Shown here piece after piece: positions 53,982 to 64,000 of a stretch of DNA of 64,000 bases. Under the pieces are notes generated by a model. That model made no database searches. It saw only the letters and a list, made by a program, of their open reading frames with translations, and was not told the origin of the DNA. Made by a program: the position numbers and the translations under genes. Origin of the DNA: Ampullaceana balthica (Eukaryota; Mollusca; Gastropoda; Lymnaeidae). How positions within the stretch are numbered: position 1 is the first letter of the stretch; every line of letters starts with the position of its first letter. The stretch lies in assembly GCA_944989445.1 (NCBI GenBank), contig CALYLW010001001.1, positions 1 to 64,000 on the forward strand, in the 5' to 3' direction.

Positions 53982-54145
53982 CATGCTGAGGACTGTCAAG
54001 ATCTGGACATTCAATCCGTTTACAGACTGGGGCAGCTGCTGACCAAGTGCCATCTTCCTGGCAAGTCAATGAGGAGGCCCCAATAAGGTTGTAGCCAGTG
54101 CCACACGTGTAGTTCACCTGAGATCTATAGACTGGGGATCCCAGT
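53982..54145 (-). CDS. Gene 3 exon: rest of one sushi module and start of the next
   Basis: Acceptor GTATCAG (phase 2), then LGSPVYRSQVNYTCGTGY, LTCQEDGTWSAAAPVC and ECPDLDSPQHG ending at donor G|GTAAGT (phase 1). The strong donor shows that at least one more exon follows, but none is seen before the 46.9-53.7 kb array; it may lie there unrecognised or have been lost. A hAT MITE sits about 50 bp upstream of its acceptor. Confidence 0.8.
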
Positions 54146-57100
54146 CTGATACACAGATAGACATAAAATAGATACATTATTATCTGTATTGTTAAACAGT
54201 GCTTCTCAAACTTTTTAGTATGGAGGACCGGTAGGAATTTTTTCCAGATCACCAAGGACCGGTGCACTATTTTCCCTGCACTGACAATTGTTTTCTGTCC
54301 TTATAATGATAACTTCTGCGGACCAGCGGCGGATGGCCCACGGACCGGCACCGGTCTGCGGACCACCACTTTGAGAAGCACTGTTGTAAAAGATATAGTT
54401 CATACACATGTACATAGTTTTTATTTTTAAAAAGCAAGTTTTTTAAATAAAAATATATTGTATAACTAAAGCACTTTTAGCAAGAATCCTCAGTCTATAT
54501 TACACCTGCCTTAAGAAATCTTCGTATACAGGATTCAAAGATTGTCATAATATGCCAAAAGCTAAATTATTTTCATAAATTTCAAACTAAACAAAAATTA
54601 TTCAAGGTTCATGCATTTATACAGAAAGCTCATTCTCTGAATAATCTCTAGCGCTTAAAAAGCAAGGTTAGCATACTTGCCCAGTCTACCTTCCCATACA
54701 TTTTTTTATCATGAATGCTATCAACATTAAGTCTATAACAGTATAAATTAAAATCTGATATTTGACAACAAAAAAGATATGCTATCTGACTCAATTTTAC
54801 TAACATTGTGTAGGACCCAAATTCTGCGTCTTGTGGCATCGGACAAGCCCGCGGCTGGCAAGTTGGGGGTTCGGGGGCCCAGAGCCCGGAAGCCTCGCAG
54901 CTGATCTCAGGGGAGCCCCTCAGCTCAAATCCAGGATCACATGTGAATTCGGCCGTACTTGAGTAGGTCACATTGATGTAGATGGCATTCCCGTTGACTA
55001 TGGGAGATAGAGCCCCGCAAGAAACTGGATTGCAGACGGGGTCACCTCCACTCCAAGTGCCATCTTCCTGGCATCCACGATCCTCATCCCCAGCCAGTGT
55101 GTAGCCCTGCTGACACTGGTAGCTTGCTATAGAACTGTATTTGAAACTGTCCACTGTTACGGTTCCAAAGTCTATTTTTGCAGGTGCCCCGCAGTCCACG
55201 GGTGTGCAGGAGAATGTGATGGGCGACCAGTCTCTGGTTTGTTCACATTCAATCACGTTCTTCCCCGAAGGCAGGAAGCCCGGGAGGCAGGCGTAGGTCA
55301 CCTGAGACATGAATGTTCGTTCCGCACCATTGGCGACAGCATCAAATATTGGAGGGGGGTCAGGACATCTGACCGGTCCGCAAACGGGAAGGTTTGGTTC
55401 CCAGTCGCCTGTTGGGAGACAGGCCAGGCTACCTCTGGTGTTTGGAGCAGCCGTGTTGAATTCATACCCATAATCGCATTGATATCTGGATTGGTGATGA
55501 AAGAATGTTAAAGGGTATCATATAGACCAAACAGGCAACCACTGGATCACTGACAAGTCTATGGTGATCTTTACATAACAAGAATGTTTGGTGTGTAATA
55601 TATGCTAAGTAACTTTTTTTTTATTTACAGAAATCAGTGGTGTAAAAAGGCAGGGACTCTAACATATTAATATAATTCATGTGTTAATAAAATTTTGCAG
55701 TGCATTTTCTGATTCGCAAGGGGAGAAGGTGCTGTAAAACTGATTGAAATTCATAAATTTTAATTAACTTTGATGCACACTTTCTCAAGTAAATTTTGCA
55801 TCACTGCCAACTTATGTGGGTTATTTTTAGTTCAATATGTGAAATATAAAGATATAAGACCTGGCATTTGCAACCTCAGGTTACTTTCAACTCTAGAGTA
55901 AATCTTGCAAAGGTCATAAATGTTAATGTCTTTATATATATTTTATTGAATATCTTTTTTGTTGTTGACTTTTTAAAGTTTTCGGTTGACAAAAAATTAT
56001 GTTCTTTATGTCATCTGATGTTTAACTCTTTAAATTCTGCCTCCATATAAATATGGACAAAATATAAATTCGCCTTTTTTGCAAAGGATTTTTAAAACAA
56101 CGGTCAAGAGGAGTGAGAGCGACAGAAATTATTTGGACTTTTTAAGGGAGAGCAAAAAAATTTATGACTGGCTCAGCTTGACAGCTCTCTAGCTACCAAA
56201 TGCTCTATTTGATGCGACAGACCAGAAACCCACCCTACCAAATGCCTCATTTGATGTGACAGACCAGAAACCCGCCCTACCCAATCCTTTATTTGATGTG
56301 ACAGACCAGAAAACCACCCTACCAAATGCCTCATTTGATGTTACAGACCAGAAACCCACAATGTCAAATGCCCCATTTGATGTGACAGACCAGAAACCCA
56401 CCCTACTAAATCCTCTATTTGATGTGACAGACCAGAAACCCACCCTACCAAATACCTCATTTGATTTGACAGACCAGAAACCCACCCTGCCTAATGCCCC
56501 ATTTGATGTGACCGACCAGAAACCCACCCTACCAAAAGCCCCATTTGATGTTACAGACCAGAAACCCACCCTACCTAAAGTCCCATTTGATGTGACAGAC
56601 CAGAAACCAACCCTACCTAATGCCCCATTTAATGTGACAGACCAGAAACCAACCCTACCAAATGCTCTATTTTATGTGACAGAACAGAAACTCACCTTAC
56701 TGAATCACCAACATTATACTCATCAACAGCGTTGAAGGGTTCCCCATTTGCGATTGCGGGTGGGAGGCTGCACTTGACAGGGTCACAGGATGGAACACTC
56801 TTGTCCCAAGTGCCATCTCTTTGACATTCGAAACTGTTGTGCAGGGTCTGCAAGGCACTCCCTGGTCAATCAGAATGAAAAATTTAGTCATAGCAATATT
56901 TGTACACTGTCTTGGAAGATCAGTTGCTCAGGTGAACCATCACACCTCATCGCCACTAAAAAAATCTCTCCAGAGTTTAAAATGGCTCAAAGTCATTATA
57001 TTCCTGCAAACTGTATTACATACTAAATATCATCTGTAATCCCTGTGTTACTTTGGGGTGCGGAGGTGGGAAATTAACATAGATTTAAAGTGTTTGTTTA

Positions 57101-59439
57101 TATAGTTTGTCTTACAGATTCCAGTCACGACAGACCACAAATGTTCACACCCTCAAAAAAAAATTCACTGACCATTCACAAAAATCAAGTAACCTCAAAT
57201 CATTATTTAATTCACAGATCTCCACTCCAAGGTCTTTGGGTATTAGGTTGGAAACATGTGATCTGATCTATCAAATGACTGCCTTGGGGGCAGTTCAATT
57301 CTTCTATTGTGAAGAACTCAGTTTGCCACTTTACTAAATGATTTTACCATCTAGAGCTTGCATATTTTATAAATTTTAAGTCCCTCTAGAGTAAGACGAC
57401 TAACATCATCTGATGCTTCCACATATTTTGCAACATTTTCAGAATTAGTTTCACCAAAAACTGGTCCATTATTAAAAACTTGAAACATCAAACTTTATAA
57501 GTCTGTGCCTCAAGGAGATCTTTCTATAATTTTAATGATGGTAATTCTTTTTCTAAAGATTTTCTGACCTTCTTTGCAGGAGAACTTGACACTAGTTCCT
57601 GGTGGGATCCTCTTTTTGGTTGTTGAAGGTATTGTGTTTTCTGACAGTTCTGGGACAGTGCACTGTTTTTCTTTAGTTATCGAGAGAGAACATAAGTTAG
57701 TCTAAGGAAATGAAATAGAACTTTTCTTTAGTTATAGAGAGAGAGAACATAAGTTAGTCTAAGGAAATGAAATAGAAATTGTCTTTAGTTATAGAGAGAG
57801 ATCATAAGTTAGACTAAGGAAATGAAATAGAAATTGTCTTAAGTTATCGAGAGAGAACATAAGTTAGTCTCAGGAAATGAAATCTACAAGAACTTAAAAG
57901 TCACTAACTGGACAAACCCTGTGATCAAACTATAAGAAAATAACTTACTTTACAATCCTCAACTCCACTCTTAAATAATAACAATAATGATAATTTGATA
58001 ATTTATATAATTTATATATCGCAGTACCCCAGCAAGCAGCTGGGCTCACAGCACTTCACATAAAAATAGTAATTCACATTTAAATATCAATTCATCCAAT
58101 GTAAAACATTCATATCCTAACTACAACATCTAACGACATTACAGTGTACATAAGCTACATTTATCATTTAAGATATAAATGATTGTTGTTTATTTAATTT
58201 TGAAAGAAAATTTTGAAGAGATTTAGTAAAAATGTTATTGATTTAATTTGGCACATTGACTAATTATTAAGTTGATGTCAAAGAACAATATTTAAATTTC
58301 AATAAATTAAATATTGTTGTTAATTTGCAAGTGAATTACATTTTTTTATTTGTACTTCTGCATTCAATAGCAGATCATTAAAAAAATATATTACTGAGAC
58401 CATAGATATACCATTTTTAAAACTTTGCTTAGAGTAAGACAATGTGCTTCTAAAGTCGAGATTCCAGGAAGTCATAATTCTCAGGTGTATCAAAGGTCTC
58501 AAACTACTAAAATTCAAACTCACTGACACACTCAAGTATATCAAAGGTCACAAACTACTACATCAACTCAAACTCACCGAAACACTCAAGTGTATGAAAG
58601 GTCACAAACTACTACATCAATTCAAACTCACCGACACACTCAGGTGTATCAAAGTCCCAGAAACCAGAATCTGTGCAGGTGAGAGTTTGTTCTCCAAGTA
58701 CCTCGTAGCCAGGTTTGCATTCAGCTATGACTGTTTTACCGTAGGTGAAGTCCTTGCCTTTAATAAAACCGTTCCTTATTCTACCAGGATTGCCACAATC
58801 AGTTGCTGAAAGGTTATCACAATTAGAGAAAGCAGATAAGAAAAATGCCTTTGTAAGAATCAAATGGTCTTTTATAATTCACTCAAATCTTAGTTTAATT
58901 AATGAGTTGTTTTTTTTCAGTTCAATAATTAATTACATTTTTAAAATGAAGGAATAAATTCATGCTTAAATTAGATTGACTAAAGTTGAAATTCTGTAAA
59001 ATTTAAAACACAACCCATTTCCCTTGCAATTGTATAGAGTTTTTTAATATATTTTAAGTGTGCTAAATTTAGAAAAAAACATCGTAGCTTGTGGTAGTGG
59101 GAGGAATGCTATTCATCAATGACACTAATGGAATTCCCTAATAAGACTTATCAATAAAACAAAATTGTATACAACCTTCAATGAGAAATCATCCATGTCA
59201 AGTTTTAAAATATTTTTTAGATTGAAATAATAGCATTAGTGTTAGTGTTACTACTAGGCGAGATAACTCACTTATACACTCTGGGATCTCCCCCTCGTAC
59301 TGTCCAGACACCAGGCACTTGAGCTCAGCCTTGCCATACATGCTGTAGCCCACATCACATCTATAGTCCACCTGTGAGCCTGGTTTGGTGTCTGTGAAGT
59401 TGACCCCGCCATTACGGGGCGCGGTGGGGGTGGGGCATT
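53982..59439 (-). CDS. Gene 3: sushi/CCP-repeat protein (partial at both ends, spliced)
   Basis: Exons in transcript order: 59439-59272, 58805-58632, about 56847-56696, 55485-54817, 54145-53982. Each encodes sushi modules (C-x-x-P...NG...YxC-xxGY...C...GxW...PxC). At least eight modules, whole or part, are present. The middle exons break inside modules in phase 2 (the join at 56696/55485 restores V-R-Y-Q-C), the first two are phase 1-1. The exon between 58632 and 56847 that should bridge the phases was not found, and the last exon has a good GTAAGT donor, so more exons follow beyond the repeat array. Sushi chains occur in complement-type, selectin and SVEP1-like adhesion proteins; which one this is cannot be told. 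It is on the same strand as gene 2 and upstream of it, but a fusion would cut a sushi module and is unlikely. Confidence 0.75.
54197..54383. mobile_element. hAT-type MITE in gene 3 intron
   Basis: Inverted ends CAGTGCTTCTCAAACTTT and AAAGTGGTGGTC...GAGAAGCACTG, flanked by TTGTTAAA / TTGTAAAA (7 of 8). 187 bp. Related by its ends to the element at 61256-61528. Confidence 0.85.
54392..54816. other. Gene 3 intron, nothing recognised
   Basis: AT-rich; searched on the minus strand for a small sushi exon that would resolve the 54817 donor, none seen. Confidence 0.45.
54817..55485 (-). CDS. Gene 3 exon: three complete and two partial sushi modules
   Basis: Acceptor AATCCAG, phase 2, completing V-R-Y-Q-C with the previous exon. 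Then modules starting VRCPDPPPIF, VDCGAPAKIDFG, VSCGALSPIVNG and the start of RACPMPQDAEFG. The 3' border is weak: GG|GTCCTA at 54816 is in the phase needed by the next exon but is a poor donor; a GTAAAA lies about 15 bases further. All internal modules keep four cysteines and Trp. Confidence 0.82.
56190..56694. repeat. 42-bp minisatellite, about 12 units, touching a 5' splice site
   Basis: Unit of the form GTGACAGACCAGAAACCCAC, CCTACCAAATGCCCCATTTGA. It is open on both strands (14-residue DVTDQKPTLPNAPF-like repeats) because 42 is a multiple of three, but it is not a gene. Its last unit is the donor region of gene 3 exon 56696. Confidence 0.92.
56696..56847 (-). CDS. Gene 3 exon: end of one sushi module and start of the next
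   Basis: Reads FECQRDGTWDKSVPSCDPVK, CSLPPAIANGEP, DEYNVGDSV with donor AG|GTGAGT in phase 2. The 5' border is uncertain: TTGCAG at 56848 (phase 0) or CAACAG at 56834 (phase 2) are both possible; phase 2 would agree with the next exons. The frame is broken in the standard ORF view because the exon is short. Confidence 0.75.
56848..57671. other. Gene 3 intron, missing-exon search region
   Basis: No sushi signature seen on the minus strand, although a phase-matching exon is expected between 58632 and 56847. Confidence 0.4.
57672..57885. repeat. Tandem repeat of about 60 bp, four units
   Basis: Units of TTTAGTTATAGAGAGAGA, ACATAAGTTAGTCTAAGGAA, ATGAAATAGAA with small differences. In a gene 3 intron. 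Confidence 0.85.
57886..58478. other. Gene 3 intron, nothing recognised
   Basis: AT-rich; no exon or named repeat. Confidence 0.4.
58479..58640. repeat. Tandem copies of a 5' splice-site region (about 51-54 bp units)
   Basis: Three units of CAAACTCACCGACACACTCA, GGTGTATCAAAGG and CACAAACTACTACATCAA. On the minus strand each reads the last codons of exon 58632-58805 (CACCTGAGTGTGTCG) and its donor GTGAGTTTGA, repeated downstream in the intron. Confidence 0.85.
58632..58805 (-). CDS. Gene 3 exon: one complete sushi module
   Basis: 58 codons, phase 1-1, acceptor TTTCAG, donor G|GTGAGT. DCGNPGRIRNGF, VIAECKPGYEVLG, TCTDSGFWDFDTPEC: all four cysteines and the Trp are there. Its 3' end and donor are tandemly duplicated in the intron that follows (58479-58640). 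Confidence 0.88.
59272..59439 (-). CDS. Gene 3 exon: one complete sushi module
   Basis: 56 codons, phase 1-1, acceptor GTTCAG, donor A|GTGAGT. Starts ECPTPTAPRNGGVNF, then GSQVDYRCDVGY, CLVSGQYEGEIPEC. Four consensus cysteines are present; the conserved Trp of sushi modules is Tyr (GQY). Confidence 0.88.
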   Translation of the reverse strand, partial: NAPPPPRPVMAGSTSQTPNQAHRWTIDVMWATACMARLSSSAWCLDSTRGRSQSV

Positions 59440-60483
59440 CTGAACAAAGTAAACAAAATGCACTACACAGGTGAAACGTGTTTCAAACTTAGCATTGTCA
59501 TTTTAGGAGTTTAAATTTATTTTTTTATATAAAAGGAAATTTTATCATGTGGTTTTAAGACATATTTAAGTACATTATATTTTTTAAAATAGATCTTCAA
59601 ATTTTGAACACTTTTTTTTACAAGTGTTATGGGTATCATTATTTGGTAATGTTCCCACTATAATTAAACGTTACAACTTACCAAAGATAAACATTTTCTT
59701 ACCAATCTTACATCACACGCATTGTGATGTGGTAACAGAAAACTGGGTGAAATTTAATTTTATTTGATGTATGTGTGGAATGGAAACCATGAGCAACATA
59801 GTTAGTGAAGCTTTACCATCAGTGGAAATAGTTGTTGTTTTTTTCCCACCAACCAGCTATTAGCTTAAAGTCAATGCCAAACTAAATTAATCAAAGCTAC
59901 AGTTTTCTTGAGGTAGCTCTTAATTTATGTTAATCATTTAAAGAAGCCATGCTATGATTTTGATACAACTAAGGAAGAACTGCTTTTTTTAAGTGTACCA
60001 TACACGTGGAAATGTTTATTATATGCATCATTCAATCATGAATTTCTTTACGTTGATTTAAAATTAAAAAATAATTTGAACAAATAAATTTCTTTTTTGT
60101 TGCTTTTTATGAGATTGATTTGTGTAATTTGTATGACATTAAGTTTAATGGACAGGTTGTTGTAAGTGGGAGATGATCTATAAAATTATAAACTGTAATT
60201 TTTAGTTTTGCTTTCTGAACCCAAGCATTAAGCCATACTATTTCAGGCCAATCATTGATTTTTTTTTAATTTATAAAAAGTAACAATGGAAGTTAAAGCT
60301 TATTAAAACTTAAATGATGTTTCTTTAAAGATATTTCTAATAATACTCATTAAAATTATTTTTAAAAAGTAACATCTAGTAAGAACATTTGATATATTAT
60401 GATTTAATTAACAGCACTGAAAGAAGCAGATCATATACAATTCAATGAGCATTTTATAAACATCTGAATATCTGCTGTGTTAT
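59440..60483. other. Gene 3 5' side, nothing recognised
   Basis: About 1 kb of AT-rich sequence. More upstream sushi exons may lie beyond the window. Confidence 0.4.
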
Positions 60484-60491
60484 ATGGTAAG

Positions 60492-62389
60492 TAGGGCTGT
60501 CAATTTTGTTGAAAAAAGCTGCCCGGGTACCCTGTGAAAATTTCGAACGGGTACCCGGGTTACCCGTTCTAAACTTAAACGTCGCATAATTTTCCCCGTC
60601 ATGATCGCCATACAATACAATGCAACCTAGCCACCATCCATGCACCTCATTTCACACAGTAGTAGTAGCAAACGGCTTGCTTCCAGTTACAGTAACGTAC
60701 TATTACTAATGCACTATAATTAACTATAATGCACTAAAAACTTTTATTCAATTCCTGCTGTAAATGCATTCGTCATACTCATAAATGACAATAAACTGAA
60801 CATGCAAACAAAATGTCTACGGCAATGACGTAAAATTCAGTGCCATACCTTTAATGTTAATATCCCTTTGGCGTCGGTAGTCGATGCTAAGGGCGATGAT
60901 GTATGCTATACTGCGATAAATCTTAAGTGATCGTGCTTTGGCCAGTGGTACTGCTTTTGTTGACACCAAAATATTTTTGATATTGGGTGGATCGGCGGTT
61001 TGTTTATCAATATCAATTTTATGAATAACGTTCACATGGCGTTTTATCGCGTTGGGTTGCCACCCTTCACAGACACAATTTAATTACAATGGTTGCATTT
61101 TGCCGTGTCGCTGTCAACTTGATTAGCCTGATTCCACACGACGTCTAACCCATCTTGTTAACTTTGGGTGTATTATTAATATCAATTTTTGGGCTAGGCA
61201 AACACGTGTCAATGAACACAAGAAACACAAGCGAATGCAAGGGTGTGGGTTATAGCAGTGCTTCTCAAAGTGGGGGTCCGCGGAAGTTATCAAGAAAGGA
61301 GAGAAAAATATAATTATAATCCTCCAATTGCTATCAATAATACCAACCCTATAGAATTTGTCATTTTTGACAATAAGCAAATAAATGAAAGAAATAAAAG
61401 GAAATAAAATAAAAGGAAATATAATTCATTTCGCTACCATGTAAGTACAGGGAAAATAGTGCACCGGTTCAAGATGCAATGGAAAACATTCCTGCCGGTC
61501 CGCAATACAAAAATTTTGAGAAGCACTGGGTTATAGGAGGGAAGAGAGGAGAGGGGGGGAGAGTAGAAAAAACGCCATTAGATAGATAGTATAAATCGGT
61601 GACCCACTGTCGGCTATTTCAAAGCAAAGTTAGTTTCAAAGCAAGGGTGTTTGAATGAACAAAAAACAAACACGGCATCTTTCATCTCTGTGCAGTCCAT
61701 CCTCACAGCCGACGTCTGCCCATCTTACACTGTTAGTAACTATTTAAATTATTAACTTTAAATACTGACGACCTTGTACGAATTATTAGCATCAGTATTT
61801 CTAGGTCACCACGTGTTAATGAACACAAGAAGTAAGGCGGATGTAAGGGGTGTGGGTTATAGGAGTGAAGGGAGGAGAGGGGGTAAATAAACAATATTAG
61901 CTAATATCAATCGGCGTATTTCAAGCAAATTTAGTCAAAGCAAGAGTGTTTTTTTTAAATTAACAAACACAGCGTCTTTCATCTCTAAGCAGTACATCAT
62001 TTTTTTTTGGCAGAGGACTTTTGTTTTCGTTATACGATTCTTTTAAAGAACCATTTTTTTAGTGTGTTGTGCGATTTCTGTTTCAGGTTGAGAGAGAAAA
62101 AAAAATCAAAATACATTGTATTTATTGGGACCGTATTTTATTTCCCGTTGACAGATATTTCTCCTTAGAAGTACTTCACAGCATATATTTGAGACACAAA
62201 ATTTTCATTTGATAAATTGTTTCGCAAGCCACAATGTAAACACAAAAAGCCGCATGGGAGCCGAAGTTTGGCCTACGGTTAATATAGACATAGAAGCCAC
62301 ATTTTCACGGGTACCCGGGCGGAATTTTATTACCCGGGTAATCACACGGTAACGGGTACCCGGGTCCCGGGTACCCGTTGACAGGCCTA
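60492..62389. mobile_element. Non-autonomous hAT element with exact 8-bp target duplication
   Basis: Ends TAGGGCTGTCAATTTTG and inverted TAGGCCTGTCAACGG, flanked by ATGGTAAG at 60484-60491 and 62390-62397. Many CGGGTACCCGGG-type subterminal repeats lie near both ends (60520-60570, 62300-62370). 1898 bp with no transposase; an inner segment of about 300 bp is duplicated (61130-61260 with 61530-61650, and 61690-61990). Confidence 0.92.
61256..61528. mobile_element. hAT MITE nested in the 60492-62389 element
   Basis: Ends CAGTGCTTCTCAAAGTGG and inverted CAGTGCTTCTCAAAATTTT, flanked by GGTTATAG exactly on both sides (61248-61255, 61529-61536). 273 bp. Confidence 0.92.
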
Positions 62390-62397
62390 ATGGTAAG

Positions 62398-64000
62398 ACA
62401 TAAATCTTGTAGTAACGCTTAACACTAATCTTAATTTTGGGAACAGATTTCATTTCAGAGTTATTTTTGCCCCAATACATTGTTCACCTGATGTTGATTC
62501 TACAATGAAATTTCATTTGATAAGATACATTTTAAAACCGAATAAACATAATCATTAGTGTGTGCAATTAAAAGTTAAAACAAATTTAATAGAAACAAAT
62601 ATATCAAATTTTATTTTCAAAACTTTTTAATTAAACAGTAAGATATTTATACTTCGGATCAGATTAATTTTAAGTGATTTGCATACACAGTTATTTTTAA
62701 GGGCTCTGTTAAATAACTAAAGCCCTCTTGTTTCTTTTGAAAATATTTGATCAATTCTTGAAAAGCATACATTTTAGTGATACGCATTGTTCCCTTTAAG
62801 TTGCACAGCCTCACAGATATCTAACCTATCCCGCGCAGCACTTAAAATTACCACGCAGCTTATTTTCATAAGGATAATAAAATATCTGTGTTTGTGGGGT
62901 GTACAATTTTGCACACGGATCAACGAACCTTAAAGTGAACATTGGTGATAAATTGTAAATGGTTTAACAAAAGTGGTCAAAACACTAATTAATTTATTTT
63001 GTTCATTCAATTAGTTCTTAATTTTCTTTTTGGCATGAACACACATTTAAAATATAAACACATTGCTTTTCTTGCATGATTTTAGTATTTATGATTCCTT
63101 TTGTGGACAGACTTAAAATTATTCTTTTAATAATATTTAAGTATTACATTTTAAAAGTCATTGATTGATACAAACATAACTTAATAAAGGTACTGTAGTT
63201 TCTAGCATTATTGATTCTTTTATTCTCTGGACAAATGTAGAATGATGAAAGACAAAATAAGTAATGCCAAAATGGATCCCTGGGTTTTTAATATAAATAT
63301 TAAAAATGACCCACTTGCTCTTTAAGGTCCTTCTGTGAAGACTTTAGTAAGCATCCTCGATTTCTTCATTAAGAATAAATATTTAGTTGCCAATATTTTT
63401 ATATGGATTTGTTTTCTTTATTATTTTCAATGATACGCTATCTTTGATAGATTGAAAAGTCATATGGGCTGGCTGCCCCAAGGGCTTCATTTCTTATGTT
63501 ATATTCATTAAAGTATTTAAAGTTATCAGATAAAAAACGATGTTTTTTCTTCAAAATTTCAAGCAATGAATTTTTACAATATTTTACATTTAATGTGCAT
63601 TAAGTCAAGTAAAAGTAACAATGCATAACAATAAGGTGAAATGTTGGGTTGCATAAGGTGATTACTCCATGCTGGACATTTTGGTATCATTCTTGTGGTT
63701 TGAGAATATTTGAAAGAGGAGATAAAAAAACAAAGCTGTAGGTGCCTGCAAGGGATGTGAATTTTCTTTTTCTGCTGCACAACAGAGCATGACAAACATG
63801 TAACACATTCTGAGACAGTTTGGAGTTTCTAAGCAATATTTTGGGCAGAGAAATACTTTACAAATATTTTATAACCATATTTTAGTCAACTTCACACAGG
63901 AAATATGAAAATCTAGCTCAGTGGTTTATAATCAATTTTATGGGTTATTTAGAAATCAGGACTCATAGTATCGCATAAATTGTCAAGTACATTTTCAGTT
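62398..64000. other. No recognisable feature
   Basis: 1.6 kb of AT-rich sequence. No sushi or EGF signature, splice-bordered open frame or known repeat was seen on either strand. Confidence 0.5.

Noticed and set aside
46644..53982. Gene 2 and gene 3 as one sushi-EGF gene
   Set aside because: Phases agree, but the join would cut a sushi module after ten residues; kept as separate genes until transcripts say otherwise.
55239..55511. 90-codon plus-strand frame
   Set aside because: Antisense shadow of the sushi exon 54817-55485.
56189..56735. 159-codon (+) and 126-codon (-) repetitive proteins
   Set aside because: A 42-bp minisatellite is open in all phases by arithmetic; no start context, splice sites or homologous domain.
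58479..58640. Regular short repeats that resemble a CRISPR array
   Set aside because: Eukaryotic intron; units are contiguous copies of an exon end and donor, with no unique spacers.

Overview
The window is eukaryotic nuclear DNA, most likely from a mollusc and probably a gastropod. It is AT-rich and intron-dense. The genes are small, symmetric phase 1-1 exons with GT-AG borders, spread among a very large load of transposon debris. The taxon is inferred from the gene families (lectin-like plus EGF receptors, sushi proteins) and the transposon mix; nothing in the sequence proves it. No gene is complete inside the window, and most continuous open frames are repeat artefacts, because the real exons are 120-670 bp.

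Three spliced genes are visible. Gene 1 (+, exons 10099-28045, 5' end missing) encodes a lectin-like C-terminal segment ending in an LTLCEVEAYG motif, seven 8-cysteine EGF-like exons plus two decayed ones, a transmembrane exon and a tyrosine-rich tail with an ITAM-like spacing. Gene 2 (-, exons 46644-28648, 5' end not found) is a diverged paralogue of gene 1: eight EGF-like exons, a transmembrane exon and a matching tail exon. The two genes converge tail to tail with about 600 bp between stop codons. The visible exons splice in frame to 518 and 482 codons plus stop. They look like cell-surface receptors in the style of MEGF10/Draper or SREC, possibly for recognition or phagocytosis (inference). 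Gene 3 (-, 59439-53982, partial at both ends) encodes a chain of sushi/CCP modules.

The rest is mobile DNA. 1-7208: two head-to-tail Helitron-like elements. 7481-9755: a decayed hAT with a DUF4371-type transposase. 12916-14092: a hAT with an exact 8-bp target duplication. 15263-19001 (+) and 33229-37580 (-): two arrays of another Helitron family with hairpin-CTAG ends, giant GTT/CAA trinucleotide tracts and remnants of the Helitron helicase C-terminus. 17221-17827, 25706-26130 and 30838-32350: dead non-LTR reverse-transcriptase fragments. 46916-53680: a tandem array of about 0.5-0.9 kb units, split by a 3.4-kb ZBED-like hAT (49898-53285). 54197-54383 and 60492-62389: more hAT elements, two of them nested in larger ones.

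The most interesting points are the convergent receptor pair with diverged tyrosine motifs, decayed EGF exons next to live ones, tandem repeats seeded exactly at two 5' splice sites of the sushi gene, and the Helitron arrays whose end-to-start junctions can be read directly.
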